Position numbers and translations under genes: made by a program. Positions 1 to 5,847 of a stretch of 8,747 nucleotides of DNA are shown one piece after another; position 1 is the stretch's first letter; each line of letters starts with the position of its first letter. The stretch lies in assembly GCA_016194725.1 (NCBI GenBank), contig JACQAW010000041.1, forward strand, positions 1-8,747, read 5' to 3'. A model generated the notes under the pieces. The model saw nothing but the letters and a program-made list of their open reading frames with translations, had not been told where the DNA came from and searched no databases. This stretch comes from Deltaproteobacteria bacterium. Its GTDB lineage: Bacteria; Bdellovibrionota; UBA1018; UBA923.

Positions 1-1133
1 ACGTAATACGTATAGTCGACCCAGCCGCCCGAAGGAAAAAGCAGGTTGACGTTCTTGCCGAACGCGTACGTGACGTTAAAGATGGAGTTGATAATCGTCC
101 ATTTGCGCAGGCTCCACTGGCCCTTGGCCGCCTCAACCGTGGTGGTGCCATCTTCATTGAGAGTGGGCATTTTGGTAGCGAACCAGTCGTCGATCCAGCC
201 GCGGGCGAACATGCTTACCGTGCTGTTCCACATACTGTGTTCCATTTTCGGAATGTTCATGACGCTTTCGACGCCGAAGGCCGCTGACATGACGATCGCG
301 TTCGAAATCAGCGAACGCAACGTCGAAGCGGCGTAAGAAAAGAGTTTGCTGTTTTTGGACTTGAAGCTTCCGGGCGCGGTTTCTTTGAGCACCTTGGCCT
401 GGCTCATAAGCTCGCTGAAGCGGCGGCCCTCGTAGAGCATGTACCAGGTCCAGCCCGCGACAAAAAGCCCGGCCCGCAACGGATGCACATCAAGGCCTTC
501 GGAATGCTGGCTCAGATAGAATGACCACGTTACCGACGCCCCGGCGATGAGGGTGTTGATGCTGGCCAGACCGCCTTCGAGCAGCTTGAGCTTGCTGCTG
601 CGCTTGATTTTTACCCATGCCGTGAGCCCGTTGGGCAGGCCGAACACCTGTTTGGTTTTCAGCACCGCACTGTCGAAAACCTGCCTGAGCGCGCCTTTTC
701 GCTTTTCGGCGGTGGATTTGTCGTAAGTCAGAAAGGTAGGGTCGGCCAACGCGCGGTCGCGGGAATCGGCCAGGTTCTTTTGCATTTCTTCTTCGGATAT
801 TATTTCGAGCGAGGCCGGAATTTTTGCGGCCTCGAGATGCAGCATGATCCATTTGAGCTGCTCGGGGGGGCGCGCGCCGACATGGACGATCAAAATGGGG
901 TCGAGCTGGCTGGGCTCGATGCCTTTTTCGGCAGCTTCGGCCTCGTAGCGCGCCACAAGCTCTTTGGCAAAAGCGTCGGCCTCATTCTGGGAGCTCAGGT
1001 TGAGGGTGGGAACATTCTCGTCGGCGGCAGTGGTATCGGTGCCTGCGAGCGCGGCAGCAGTGCCGACCAGCGCCATGAGGGCGCAAATCGCTAAAGCAGC
1101 AAACCAGATTCGCACGAGTTTCCACACAAACAT
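1..1133 (-). CDS. Unrecognised multi-pass membrane protein, N-terminal part (runs off left edge)
   Basis: On the reverse strand an uninterrupted frame runs from ATG at 1133 to the window edge (377 complete codons, no stop). I do not recognise the family. Residues 1-30 form a signal peptide or anchor: MFVWKLVRIW, then a hydrophobic Ala/Leu stretch ending AALAG. Residues 48-165 look soluble, partly helical and charged (EAEAAEKGIEP), with a short beta-like segment LDPILIVHVGARP at 78-90. Hydrophobic, membrane-like segments follow at about 186-206, 219-234 and 265-288, then an aromatic-rich part (SMFARGWIDDWFATKMP, 307-323; SGGWVDYTYY near the edge). A location in the inner membrane or envelope is an inference. 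Coding is supported by the length, the signal peptide and normal codon use; the only overlapping ORFs are shorter and compositionally odd. An upstream ATG stops after two codons, so 1133 is the best start, although no Shine-Dalgarno precedes it. It is divergent from the nucleotidase-family gene at 1312. Confidence 0.8.
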   Translation of the reverse strand, partial: MFVWKLVRIWFAALAICALMALVGTAAALAGTDTTAADENVPTLNLSSQNEADAFAKELVARYEAEAAEKGIEPSQLDPILIVHVGARPPEQLKWIMLHLEAAKIPASLEIISEEEMQKNLADSRDRALADPTFLTYDKSTAEKRKGALRQVFDSAVLKTKQVFGLPNGLTAWVKIKRSSKLKLLEGGLASINTLIAGASVTWSFYLSQHSEGLDVHPLRAGLFVAGWTWYMLYEGRRFSELMSQAKVLKETAPGSFKSKNSKLFSYAASTLRSLISNAIVMSAAFGVESVMNIPKMEHSMWNSTVSMFARGWIDDWFATKMPTLNEDGTTTVEAAKGQWSLRKWTIINSIFNVTYAFGKNVNLLFPSGGWVDYTYY

Positions 1134-1141
1134 TGCTTTTA

Positions 1142-1150
1142 TTTATACCA
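1142..1150 (-). promoter_or_regulatory. Extended -10 promoter candidate for the left-edge membrane protein gene
   Basis: The reverse strand reads TGGTATAAA, matching the extended -10 consensus TGnTATAAT except for the last base. Transcription would begin only about 2-3 bases before the ATG at 1133, giving an essentially leaderless mRNA, which fits the absence of a Shine-Dalgarno. A TTGAGT at 1173-1168 could act as a -35 box, but its 20-base spacer is too long for a standard promoter. The assignment rests on sequence only. Confidence 0.35.
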
Positions 1151-1211
1151 TAAAAGCCGATAAAAAGACTCAACTTTTTGGATTAGACTGCCTGATCCGT
1201 GTTCAGTCATC

Positions 1212-1228
1212 TGTATAAGTTTTATACA
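1212..1228. promoter_or_regulatory. 17-bp palindrome, possible operator between divergent genes
   Basis: TGTATAAGTTTTATACA is a perfect inverted repeat with 7-base arms and a 3-base centre. It lies in the 178-base gap between divergent genes, 83 bases before the nucleotidase-family start. The half-site TTTATAC (1221-1227) recurs at 1142-1148 inside the proposed -10 of the opposite gene. Both strands of the palindrome contain -10-like hexamers (TATAAG, TATACA), so it may be an operator, part of a promoter, or both. The rest of 1134-1311 is AT-rich without other clear signals. Confidence 0.4.
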
Positions 1229-1311
1229 TCCCAGTGGGTGTACCGGTCCGTCCTCAAAGTTGAATTTTCCGCTGCTTAGACTTGAGGCATATGTCTTGCT
1301 CTAGATAAGGA

Positions 1312-2910
1312 ATGAATCGTTTTAAAGTTCTGTTGCCTTGTTTTGCGGTAGGCTTGGCGCTCGCGTTCGCGGGCTGCATCAACAAACCGGTTACGATTGA
1401 AATTTTGCATTTCAACGACCTGCACTCGAACTTCGATTCGGGACGCACCACCGACCTGGGCGGCTATGCTGCGGTGAAAGCGCAGCTCGATAAAATGCGC
1501 AGTGATGCCGTGGCCCGGGGACACCAGACTTTGGTGCTCGACGGCGGCGATTCGTTCGAAGGCAGCCCGTATTTCATGGCGGGCAATGGCTCGGAGTCGA
1601 TGCGCCTGCTTGCCGCCATGGGTGCGGATGCGACCGTGATCGGCAACCACGATTTTTTAATGGGCCCCACCGACTTCAATCGGCTGGTGGGTGAAGCGCC
1701 ATTGGGTTTCAAGTTCGTCAGTGGCAACATCGATTTCGATGCCAGGCGCTACCCGGCGCTGGGGCAGAATCTCAAGCGATATGTCACCTTCACCAAAGGC
1801 GGGCTGCGCATCGCGGTTATTGGATTGACCACCGACAGCCCCTTTTACCGTTGGGCGGCCGGCGACGTGGCGATAGTAAGTCCGTTTCTAAGAGCGCAGG
1901 AATTGGTAGCCAAGCTGCGCGTGCAGAACGACATCATTATTGTGCTTTCGCATCTGGGTACCTCTGATGACACGAAGCTTGCGCGGATGACCACGGGAAT
2001 CGACCTCATTGTGGGCGCGCACGACCATGTGGCGTTGCCGCAGCCGCTGATCGTGAAAAATCTTACCGGCGGCAAGGTTCCCATTTTGCAGTCCGCGCCT
2101 TTTGGCGAAGGCATTGGCCAGCTGACGATTACCATCAACAAAGACCGGACTTCCGCGATCAATGGTTACCAGATCGTGCCCGTGCGCGGAAACGTGACGG
2201 GGCTGCGCGATGCCGCGGTTGACCAGCTGGTGAGAAACGCCGCCGCCCGTCTTGAAACCCAATATGGTACGTCCTGGTTGAATGAGCAGCTGGCTATCTC
2301 AAAGTCGCCACTGGCCAATGACGAAAATGCGGGCACCAACCTGGGCGGCCTTACCGCGCAGGCTTTTCAAGATTCGGCGCACACCGACATCGCGCTCGAT
2401 TTCGGCGAGTTTCACGGCTTTACCCAGCCTGCCGGCGCGATTTCGCGGCGGTCGCTGCTGAAAGTTTATCCGCGCATGTTCGAGCTCAAGCCACTGGGTT
2501 GGACTCTGTACACGATGGAGCTGCCGGGCGCCGTGTTGCAAGAGGCACTGAGCCTGCTCGCCAGCTCGTCCGGTTTTCAGTTCACGGTGGCGGGAGCGAG
2601 TTATGATTTGAACGTGGTCAATGGCTCGCGTACGCTGTCCAATTTGAAAATCGGCGGCGAGGCCGTGGACCTCGTGAAAATTTACACCATTGCGATTCCC
2701 GAGGCCCTCGCGCGTGGCGCGGTTGAAATTCCCAAGCTTTATGAAGGGCCCTTGGCTTCGGTGCTGACCGATATCTCGGCCAGCGGTGACCGCATGATCA
2801 TGGGTTTTGTGGTCAAGGAGCTTTCGGCCTTCAATACGACCATCAAAGACACGGGCGTGCCCATCTGGAGCATCCTCGAAACCAGGATGCGAGCTCTCAA
2901 AAACTTTTAA
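1312..2910 (+). CDS. 5'-nucleotidase/UshA-family metallophosphoesterase lipoprotein, divergent
   Basis: A 532-residue protein, about the usual length for UshA/CpdB-type two-domain enzymes that dephosphorylate extracytoplasmic nucleotides. Residues 1-22 are a lipoprotein signal (MNRFK, hydrophobic core, lipobox AFAG-C with Cys22). The N-terminal metallophosphoesterase domain (about 28-245) keeps all metal-ligand motifs: FNDLH (D36, H38), DGGD (D80), GNHD (N112, H113), LSHLG (H214) and GAHDH (H237, H239). The C-terminal 5'-nucleotidase domain (about 315-510) is recognisable from LGGLTAQAF and FTVAGASYDLN (424-434). It lacks the usual NaGGIR motif (DFGEFHG at 363-369 instead) and the usual DFLAxGGDGY motif (PEALARGAVEIPKLY at 463-477 instead). 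The family's GNHEFD becomes GNHDFL, so the dyad Asp is Leu116. The start is fixed by the signal peptide and an upstream in-frame stop (1306-1308); AAGGA directly abuts the ATG, an unusually short spacing. It may act on a non-nucleotide phosphoester, or be inactive. Confidence 0.88.
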   Translation: MNRFKVLLPCFAVGLALAFAGCINKPVTIEILHFNDLHSNFDSGRTTDLGGYAAVKAQLDKMRSDAVARGHQTLVLDGGDSFEGSPYFMAGNGSESMRLLAAMGADATVIGNHDFLMGPTDFNRLVGEAPLGFKFVSGNIDFDARRYPALGQNLKRYVTFTKGGLRIAVIGLTTDSPFYRWAAGDVAIVSPFLRAQELVAKLRVQNDIIIVLSHLGTSDDTKLARMTTGIDLIVGAHDHVALPQPLIVKNLTGGKVPILQSAPFGEGIGQLTITINKDRTSAINGYQIVPVRGNVTGLRDAAVDQLVRNAAARLETQYGTSWLNEQLAISKSPLANDENAGTNLGGLTAQAFQDSAHTDIALDFGEFHGFTQPAGAISRRSLLKVYPRMFELKPLGWTLYTMELPGAVLQEALSLLASSSGFQFTVAGASYDLNVVNGSRTLSNLKIGGEAVDLVKIYTIAIPEALARGAVEIPKLYEGPLASVLTDISASGDRMIMGFVVKELSAFNTTIKDTGVPIWSILETRMRALKNF

Positions 2911-3977
2911 GAAGCGTCCGGAGTCAGGAGTTTTTTAAAAAACTCGCGTTTTTTCAGGCAGCGGGGCTGGGACCAGCACGAGTGCAGGATCTTGACTATC
3001 TTGCCATTCTGAACGACGCGCAGCTCGAGCGGCCGATGAAATATCTCGACGTGCACATAACTGGCAAAAGACTCGGCGAAATCGTCAAAAGGGCTTAACG
3101 CGGCCACGGTCGTTGGGAAATTCGTCTTTTCGAGCTGGTCGTAGACCTCGCGCTGTCGGCCTGAGTCGAGTTTTACCCTGCTTGCGGGATCAAGGGCTGC
3201 GCGGTGTTTGAACTCCCATTCGGGTCGAATGACTGGCTTGCCCTTGGTGATCTGCCATGACAATGCGAGAAACGGAAATTTCTGTTCGTCGCCGTCAAGC
3301 AAGGGGCTGTCCTGATCATTGGGAAACACATGTGTGTCGATGGCGAATACCTGACCCAGTTCGCGCAGCAGGGCGTACTCCATGGCATCAGAGCCCTGGG
3401 TATCGGGCGACAGCGTGCCTTCGACCTCATTGCCCTTTCGCGGCGCGAACAGCGCATTTTCGCGCTTGTCGAACCACTGGTCCAGAGTGAGCCAGACTCT
3501 GGGCGTGGACTGAAAGCTCGTAAGATCGAGTGCCACGATGGCGCCCATGGTTTGGGCGGCTTCAAGCGTGCGATAGGCCAATGTCGTCGTGGCCGGCCAA
3601 CCCAGGCCGGCGGTCAGGTAAATGCATATGAGCTTTTGCGCAAGCTTCGCGCGCACGCTGATAGGCAGCTCTTGCAGGATGTTCTGTATGCCGGCTGGCG
3701 GCACGGCCAGCGACAAAGCGAGCGGCTTTTTATCGATGCCCGCGAGTAAGTTGAACGTGTAATAAAAAGTCGCAACCGGAGTTGTCGCGCCACTGATTCT
3801 TTTTACGAGCGGAATTTTTTCGAAGCCGATGGCATCGGGTATTTCCACCGCCGCGCGATGCCCGGGGTCAAGGGCAAGGTAAGGGCCCTTGTTGGTGCTG
3901 CGCGGCTCGAGCATTAAAGAAAGCAACAGGCCCAGAACGACACTGGAGCCTATGATGACGAGCCACTTATTTCGCAT
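2907..3977 (-). CDS. Membrane-anchored zinc-metallopeptidase-like protein with degenerate HExxH (RELGQ)
   Basis: A 356-residue protein without a confident family name. Residues 1-23 are a signal anchor (MRNKW, then VIIGSSVVLGLLLSLML), placing the rest in the periplasm. The region at about 200-310 resembles zinc metallopeptidase-like proteins: a helix MEYALLRELGQVFAIDTHVF, where a gluzincin would read HELGHVF, and further on DDFAESFASYVHV (298-310), like the downstream helix that supplies a glutamate ligand in many such families. Here both histidines are gone (R205, Q209) while E206 and E302 remain, so classical zinc binding is unlikely. Each loss is one base away from a His codon (CGC from CAC, CAG from CAC/CAT). 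The gene is second in an operon, starting 13 bases after the SDR stop, with no clear ribosome site, so it may depend on coupling. Its stop overlaps the opposite gene's stop in TTAA (2907-2910). Reality of the gene is well supported; function is inferred and low-confidence. Confidence 0.75.
   Translation of the reverse strand: MRNKWLVIIGSSVVLGLLLSLMLEPRSTNKGPYLALDPGHRAAVEIPDAIGFEKIPLVKRISGATTPVATFYYTFNLLAGIDKKPLALSLAVPPAGIQNILQELPISVRAKLAQKLICIYLTAGLGWPATTTLAYRTLEAAQTMGAIVALDLTSFQSTPRVWLTLDQWFDKRENALFAPRKGNEVEGTLSPDTQGSDAMEYALLRELGQVFAIDTHVFPNDQDSPLLDGDEQKFPFLALSWQITKGKPVIRPEWEFKHRAALDPASRVKLDSGRQREVYDQLEKTNFPTTVAALSPFDDFAESFASYVHVEIFHRPLELRVVQNGKIVKILHSCWSQPRCLKKREFFKKLLTPDAS
2928..2954 (+). 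terminator. Possible terminator: 18-bp perfect palindrome plus T-run
   Basis: GAGTTTTTTAAAAAACTC (2928-2945) is a perfect 18-bp palindrome, followed after GCG by six T (2949-2954). It starts 18 bases after the nucleotidase-family stop, as expected for an intrinsic terminator on the plus strand. The stem is AT-rich with only three G-C pairs, so it would be weak. It also lies inside the 3' end of the convergent gene (codons for REFFKKLLT), so its A/T runs could simply be coding. No T-run follows it on the minus strand. Confidence 0.3.
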
Positions 3978-3990
3978 GCTTGAAAGCGTA

Positions 3991-5019
3991 TCATGAACGC
4001 GCCGAGGATGAATAGCCGGCAGTCCAGCCGCGAATTAATTTTCTGGCTCCCATCATTAAAAGAGCAGCGGCCGTTGTCGTGAAGAGCAGGGTCCGGCGAT
4101 TGAGGTTGAGCCAAAGCTGAATGCTAAAGGCGCGCGCGCGGCTGTCAAAAGCGCCATGTGCCCCGTGGTCGCCCGGGACAGTGTGCCAAAGATTGTCTGG
4201 TCGGTGGTGTGAATCGGGCTGGCTGGTTTGCTGGCTTTTATAACCGGTTCTGGCCAGATAGAGATCGCCGACATGGGGAGACAATCTTTCGGCCACGATG
4301 GCTTTGACTGCTGGAAAACCGACGTACAGCTCGCGTCGTTTGTGGCGGCTGGACCACTCGATGGCACGCGCGATGACCTCGGGCTGGTAAATGGGCGGTA
4401 CAGGTTGTGGACAGTTGGGCAGGCGCGATTTGACCCAGCCAAACTGAGGCGTATTTACCGCCGGCAGCTCGAGCATGGTGACGCGCACGCGGCTGCGGTC
4501 GTGCAGCAGCTCGGTGCGCAGCGACTCGGTAAAACCCAGAATAGCGTGCTTGGCCGCGCAATAGGCCGATTGAAGCGGAATGCTGCGATAGGCAAGAGCC
4601 GAGCCGACTTGAATGATGACGCCGCGGTTGCGCGGCAGCATGCGCTTGAGCGCGGACTGCGTGCCGAAAACATAACCCAGGTACGTGACCTCGGTGACGC
4701 GCCGATATTCCTCGGCCAGCATGAGGCGCACGGGCGAAAAAACCGACACCATGGCAACGTTAACCCATATTTCAATAGGACCCAGCTCGGCTTCGACGCG
4801 AGCGGCTGCGAGCTCCACCGCCTGCGCATCCGCCACGTCAGTCGGTATTGCAACGGCCCGGCTGCCCAAGTCTTCCACTTCGCGCTTGGCGTTAGCCAGT
4901 GCTTCGGCATTACGCGCAAGCAGACCTAATTTAGCGCCGGTTCTTGCGAACTCGCGAACGGTGGCACGGCCCACGCCGGCTGACGCACCGGTAATCACGA
5001 CGACCCGTGAAGTTTTCAT
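3991..5019 (-). CDS. SDR-family NAD(P)-dependent oxidoreductase with C-terminal membrane segment
   Basis: A 342-residue classical-type short-chain dehydrogenase/reductase. The Rossmann nucleotide-binding motif TGASAGVG is at 10-17, IPTDV at 58-62, the position equivalent to NNAG reads NVAM (87-90), and the catalytic Ser140, Tyr153 and Lys157 (SAYCAAK, 151-157) are all present. After the core, residues 256-305 carry a tail (ARTGYKSQQT, then RPDNLWHTVPGDHGAHGAFD) that I recognise from a group of roughly 330-350-residue bacterial SDRs of unknown substrate. Residues 310-325 (TLLFTTTAAALLMMGA) could be a membrane anchor. The frame is open upstream to 5160, but I chose ATG 5019 because MKTSRVVVITGASAG gives the normal SDR N-terminus and the 47 earlier codons look non-coding. 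No strong Shine-Dalgarno precedes it. It is the first gene of a two-gene operon with the metallopeptidase-like gene and is divergent from actA. Substrate unknown; no evident link to ACIII. Confidence 0.9.
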   Translation of the reverse strand: MKTSRVVVITGASAGVGRATVREFARTGAKLGLLARNAEALANAKREVEDLGSRAVAIPTDVADAQAVELAAARVEAELGPIEIWVNVAMVSVFSPVRLMLAEEYRRVTEVTYLGYVFGTQSALKRMLPRNRGVIIQVGSALAYRSIPLQSAYCAAKHAILGFTESLRTELLHDRSRVRVTMLELPAVNTPQFGWVKSRLPNCPQPVPPIYQPEVIARAIEWSSRHKRRELYVGFPAVKAIVAERLSPHVGDLYLARTGYKSQQTSQPDSHHRPDNLWHTVPGDHGAHGAFDSRARAFSIQLWLNLNRRTLLFTTTAAALLMMGARKLIRGWTAGYSSSARS

Positions 5020-5055
5020 GGCACCGTGATTTGCACAGGCCGTGCCCCGCGCGAT

Positions 5056-5096
5056 TGCAGCCTGCACGACTGCGGTCGGCCGCGGAGGCTCCGTGG
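5056..5096. repeat. Two short inverted repeats in the divergent SDR/actA intergenic region
   Basis: TGCAG-C-CTGCA (5056-5066) is perfect, and CCGCGGAG-G-CTCCGTGG (5080-5096) has one mismatch in 8-base arms. Both have one-base centres and lie about mid-way between the SDR start (5019) and the actA start (5175). They could be protein-binding sites for either divergent gene, but short repeats are common in GC-rich DNA. No convincing -35/-10 pair was found for actA in this 155-base gap. Confidence 0.25.
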
Positions 5097-5174
5097 CCAG
5101 CCCGCGCCAGCTGGAATAACGCTTGCACTTCGGCCCTGACTTTAGCGAGCGGCAGGACATGGATACGGTGATGA

Positions 5175-5831
5175 ATGACGCAAATTTTCCATCGCAGCGC
5201 CAATACTCTGACTATACTTGCGTTGGCCGGGGTGGTTGCGGCACTCGCCGGCGTGTGCCTCGCGCTTTATATGACCACCTGGTCGAATTACAAAACCGGA
5301 GTGGGTATCGACGTGCAGCAGCCCGTGCCTTTCAGCCACCGGCATCACGTGCGGGGCGCGGGACTGGACTGTCGATATTGCCATGGGGGCGTGGAAACCT
5401 CGGCGTTCGCCGGTATTCCGCCCACTCACACATGCATGACGTGTCACTCCCAGCTTTTTGCGAACAGCCCGGTGCTCAAGCCGGTGCGCGACAGCTTTCA
5501 AAACAAAATCGCTTTACAGTGGAACCGCGTGCAACGGCTGCCGGATTTCGTTTACTTCGCCCACGATATCCATGTGGGCAAGGGGGTGGGCTGCTCGACC
5601 TGCCATGGCCATGTCGAAACCATGCCGTTGATGCGTGAGCAGAACGCCTTTCATATGAGAGATTGCCTTGACTGCCACCGCGAGCCCGAGCGCTACCTGC
5701 GCCCTCGCGACCAGGTTTTCAATATGAGCTGGGAACCGCCTGCGGACCAGCTTGCGAAAGGCCGCGAGCTGGTTCGGGAATACGGGCTGCAGCGCGCGAT
5801 TCTGACAAACTGCTCGACGTGTCACAGGTGA
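5175..5831 (+). CDS. actA: Alternative complex III subunit A: membrane-anchored pentahaem cytochrome c (ActA)
   Basis: A 218-residue multihaem c-type cytochrome. One N-terminal membrane segment (about 11-33) anchors it, with the haem part in the periplasm. Five CXXCH haem motifs are visible: CRYCH (66-70), CMTCH (87-91), CSTCH (140-144), CLDCH (164-168) and CSTCH (213-217), the last ending one residue before the C-terminus. Length, five haems, spacing, the FSHRHH and GIPPTHTCMTCH contexts and the actB gene 16 bases downstream together identify ActA of alternative complex III. In that complex ActA passes electrons, derived from quinol oxidation, towards a soluble or oxidase-bound cytochrome c. 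The start is ATG 5175, preceded by GGTGA (5167-5171) at short spacing; a second ATG at 5171 is in another frame. The frame is uninterrupted. No close alternative identity: other pentahaem proteins do not pair with an ActB homologue. Confidence 0.93.
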   Translation: MTQIFHRSANTLTILALAGVVAALAGVCLALYMTTWSNYKTGVGIDVQQPVPFSHRHHVRGAGLDCRYCHGGVETSAFAGIPPTHTCMTCHSQLFANSPVLKPVRDSFQNKIALQWNRVQRLPDFVYFAHDIHVGKGVGCSTCHGHVETMPLMREQNAFHMRDCLDCHREPERYLRPRDQVFNMSWEPPADQLAKGRELVREYGLQRAILTNCSTCHR

Positions 5832-5837
5832 GCCTGC

Positions 5838-5842
5838 GGAGA
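5838..5842 (+). promoter_or_regulatory. Ribosome binding site of actB
   Basis: GGAGA lies 5 bases before the ATG at 5848 and in the 16-base gap after the actA stop. It is the clearest Shine-Dalgarno in the window and fixes the actB start. The two genes are therefore almost certainly co-transcribed. Confidence 0.75.
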
Positions 5843-5847
5843 AAAAT

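Noticed and set aside
87..90. Loss of SDR activity because the NNAG motif reads NVAM (residue numbers in the SDR protein)
   Set aside because: Variation at this motif is common in this SDR group, and Ser140, Tyr153 and Lys157 are intact.
490..852. A 120-codon minus-strand frame inside the left-edge gene
   Set aside because: Arg/Gln/Ala-rich shadow in another frame of the same strand; the longer frame from 1133 has a signal peptide and membrane segments and is open across the whole region.
4228..4929. A 233-codon open frame on the plus strand
   Set aside because: Antisense to the SDR gene, which carries the clear TGASAGVG and YCAAK motifs.
5017..5160. A 47-codon N-terminal extension of the SDR protein, from an ATG at 5160
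   Set aside because: The SDR nucleotide-binding motif starts normally right after ATG 5019. The extension has no SDR similarity and would cover almost the whole divergent promoter region of actA.
5123..5638. A 171-codon plus-strand frame overlapping actA
   Set aside because: The overlapping frame from 5175 encodes five CXXCH motifs and a membrane anchor, so this one is a shadow.
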